Positions 33,734 to 34,058 of a stretch of 34,058 nt of DNA are shown piece by piece. The notes under the pieces are model-generated. The model made no database searches. It had not been told where the DNA came from and saw only the letters and a program-made list of their open reading frames with translations. The translations under genes were made by a program, and so were the position numbers. The stretch is from Candidatus Helarchaeota archaeon. GTDB taxonomy: Archaea > Asgardarchaeota > Lokiarchaeia > Helarchaeales > HEL-GB-A. The DNA lies in the NCBI GenBank assembly GCA_016840125.1, contig JAEOSY010000184.1, forward strand, positions 1 to 34,058. The letters are read 5' to 3'. Within the stretch, counting starts at the first letter, position 1. Each line of letters starts with the position of its first letter.

Positions 33734-34058
33734 TTGACAGAATTAAAAGAGTGCGTGGTTGTCGATGCCATCCGCTCCCCAATGGGGCGGTCCGGTTGGA
33801 AAGCTGCAACCAAAACGGGGCAATTTTTCTATAGTACTGCACATGAGTTAGCGTCTCAAGTGCTTTTAAATTTAGTAAAGCGTGTTCAGGATAAGGCACC
33901 TCAATTTAAACCAGAAATGATTGAAGACGTTGCATGGGGTTGTTCTTCCCAATTTGGCGAGCAAGGTGGGAATTTAGGTCGGATTGCCGTTATAGTGGCG
34001 GATTTGCCAGACTCTATTGCAGGACAAACAATCGATCGCTATTGTAACGCTGGTTTAC
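33734..34058 (+). CDS. Thiolase (acetyl-CoA acetyltransferase type), 5' part
   Basis: Only the first 108 codons are present; the gene runs off the right edge. The product begins VVVDAIRSPMGR, then has IEDVAWGCSSQFGEQGGN and TIDRYCNAGL, where the Cys matches the acyl-accepting nucleophile of thiolases. The enzyme cleaves 3-ketoacyl-CoA or condenses acetyl-CoA. The start is a TTG at 33734 with AGGAAA 5-8 bases upstream; an ATG at 33717 runs into a stop after six codons. It would complete a beta-oxidation-like set with the acyl-CoA dehydrogenase and the FATP-type ligase in this window. Confidence 0.92.
   Translation, partial: MTELKECVVVDAIRSPMGRSGWKAATKTGQFFYSTAHELASQVLLNLVKRVQDKAPQFKPEMIEDVAWGCSSQFGEQGGNLGRIAVIVADLPDSIAGQTIDRYCNAGL

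Noticed and set aside
33561..33899. 112-codon leftward ORF at the oxidoreductase/thiolase boundary
   Set aside because: It overlaps the thiolase start and the oxidoreductase start in other frames and has no domain pattern.

Overview
The window looks like a piece of an Asgard-type (Promethearchaeota, Lokiarchaeia-like) archaeal chromosome. The DNA is AT-rich. Genes are preceded by archaeal TATA boxes (some so close to the start codon that the message must be leaderless) and by GGAG/GAGGT/GGTGA-type ribosome binding sites. One protein ends in a recognisable gelsolin-like domain and another starts with a longin-like fold, both typical of Asgard genomes. The lineage is inferred; no rRNA or marker gene is present. 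No tRNA, rRNA, CRISPR array or insertion-sequence end was seen.

Left part (1-5072): a two-gene leftward operon of accessory character. A JAMM/MPN metalloprotease-like gene (3675-4442) lies 22 bases upstream of a very large gene that runs off the left edge (at least 1217 codons). The large protein carries an XRE-type helix-turn-helix, a four-cysteine zinc ribbon and, near the window edge, a RuvC/RNase H-like first strand (G-F-D-V-N-R) followed by a basic helical stretch resembling TnpB/Cas12 proteins. This is the best candidate for an undescribed system. A tiny ORF (4512-4751) and a gene-free stretch follow.

Central part (5073-16790): a CoA-transferase and a C_GCxxG_C_C protein form an operon, divergent from a GH36 alpha-galactosidase-like enzyme and a GPH-family sugar symporter (an alpha-galactoside uptake and hydrolysis pair). 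Then come a UPF0016/GDT1 cation exporter, a SAM methyltransferase, two unknown membrane proteins, a histone-deacetylase-fold protein lacking the usual catalytic Tyr, a coiled-coil/zinc-ribbon/gelsolin-like protein, and a GNAT acetyltransferase.

Right part (16791-34058): an acyl-CoA dehydrogenase with an extra winged-helix-like C-terminus behind a palindrome-marked promoter; a 7TM protein; an FRG-domain protein facing a three-gene operon (saccharopine-dehydrogenase-like, CocE/NonD hydrolase, DUF2716-like); a secreted seven-blade SBBP propeller anchored by a C-terminal helix; a FATP-type acyl-CoA ligase; a PadR/DUF3795/GyrI-like operon with an apparent operator; a longin-like protein without a canonical start codon plus a multi-pass membrane protein; two tandem ICMT-like methyltransferases; a luciferase-like (probably F420-dependent) oxidoreductase; and the start of a thiolase. 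CoA-transferase, acyl-CoA dehydrogenase, acyl-CoA ligase and thiolase together suggest fatty-acid/acyl-CoA turnover, though they are separate transcription units.
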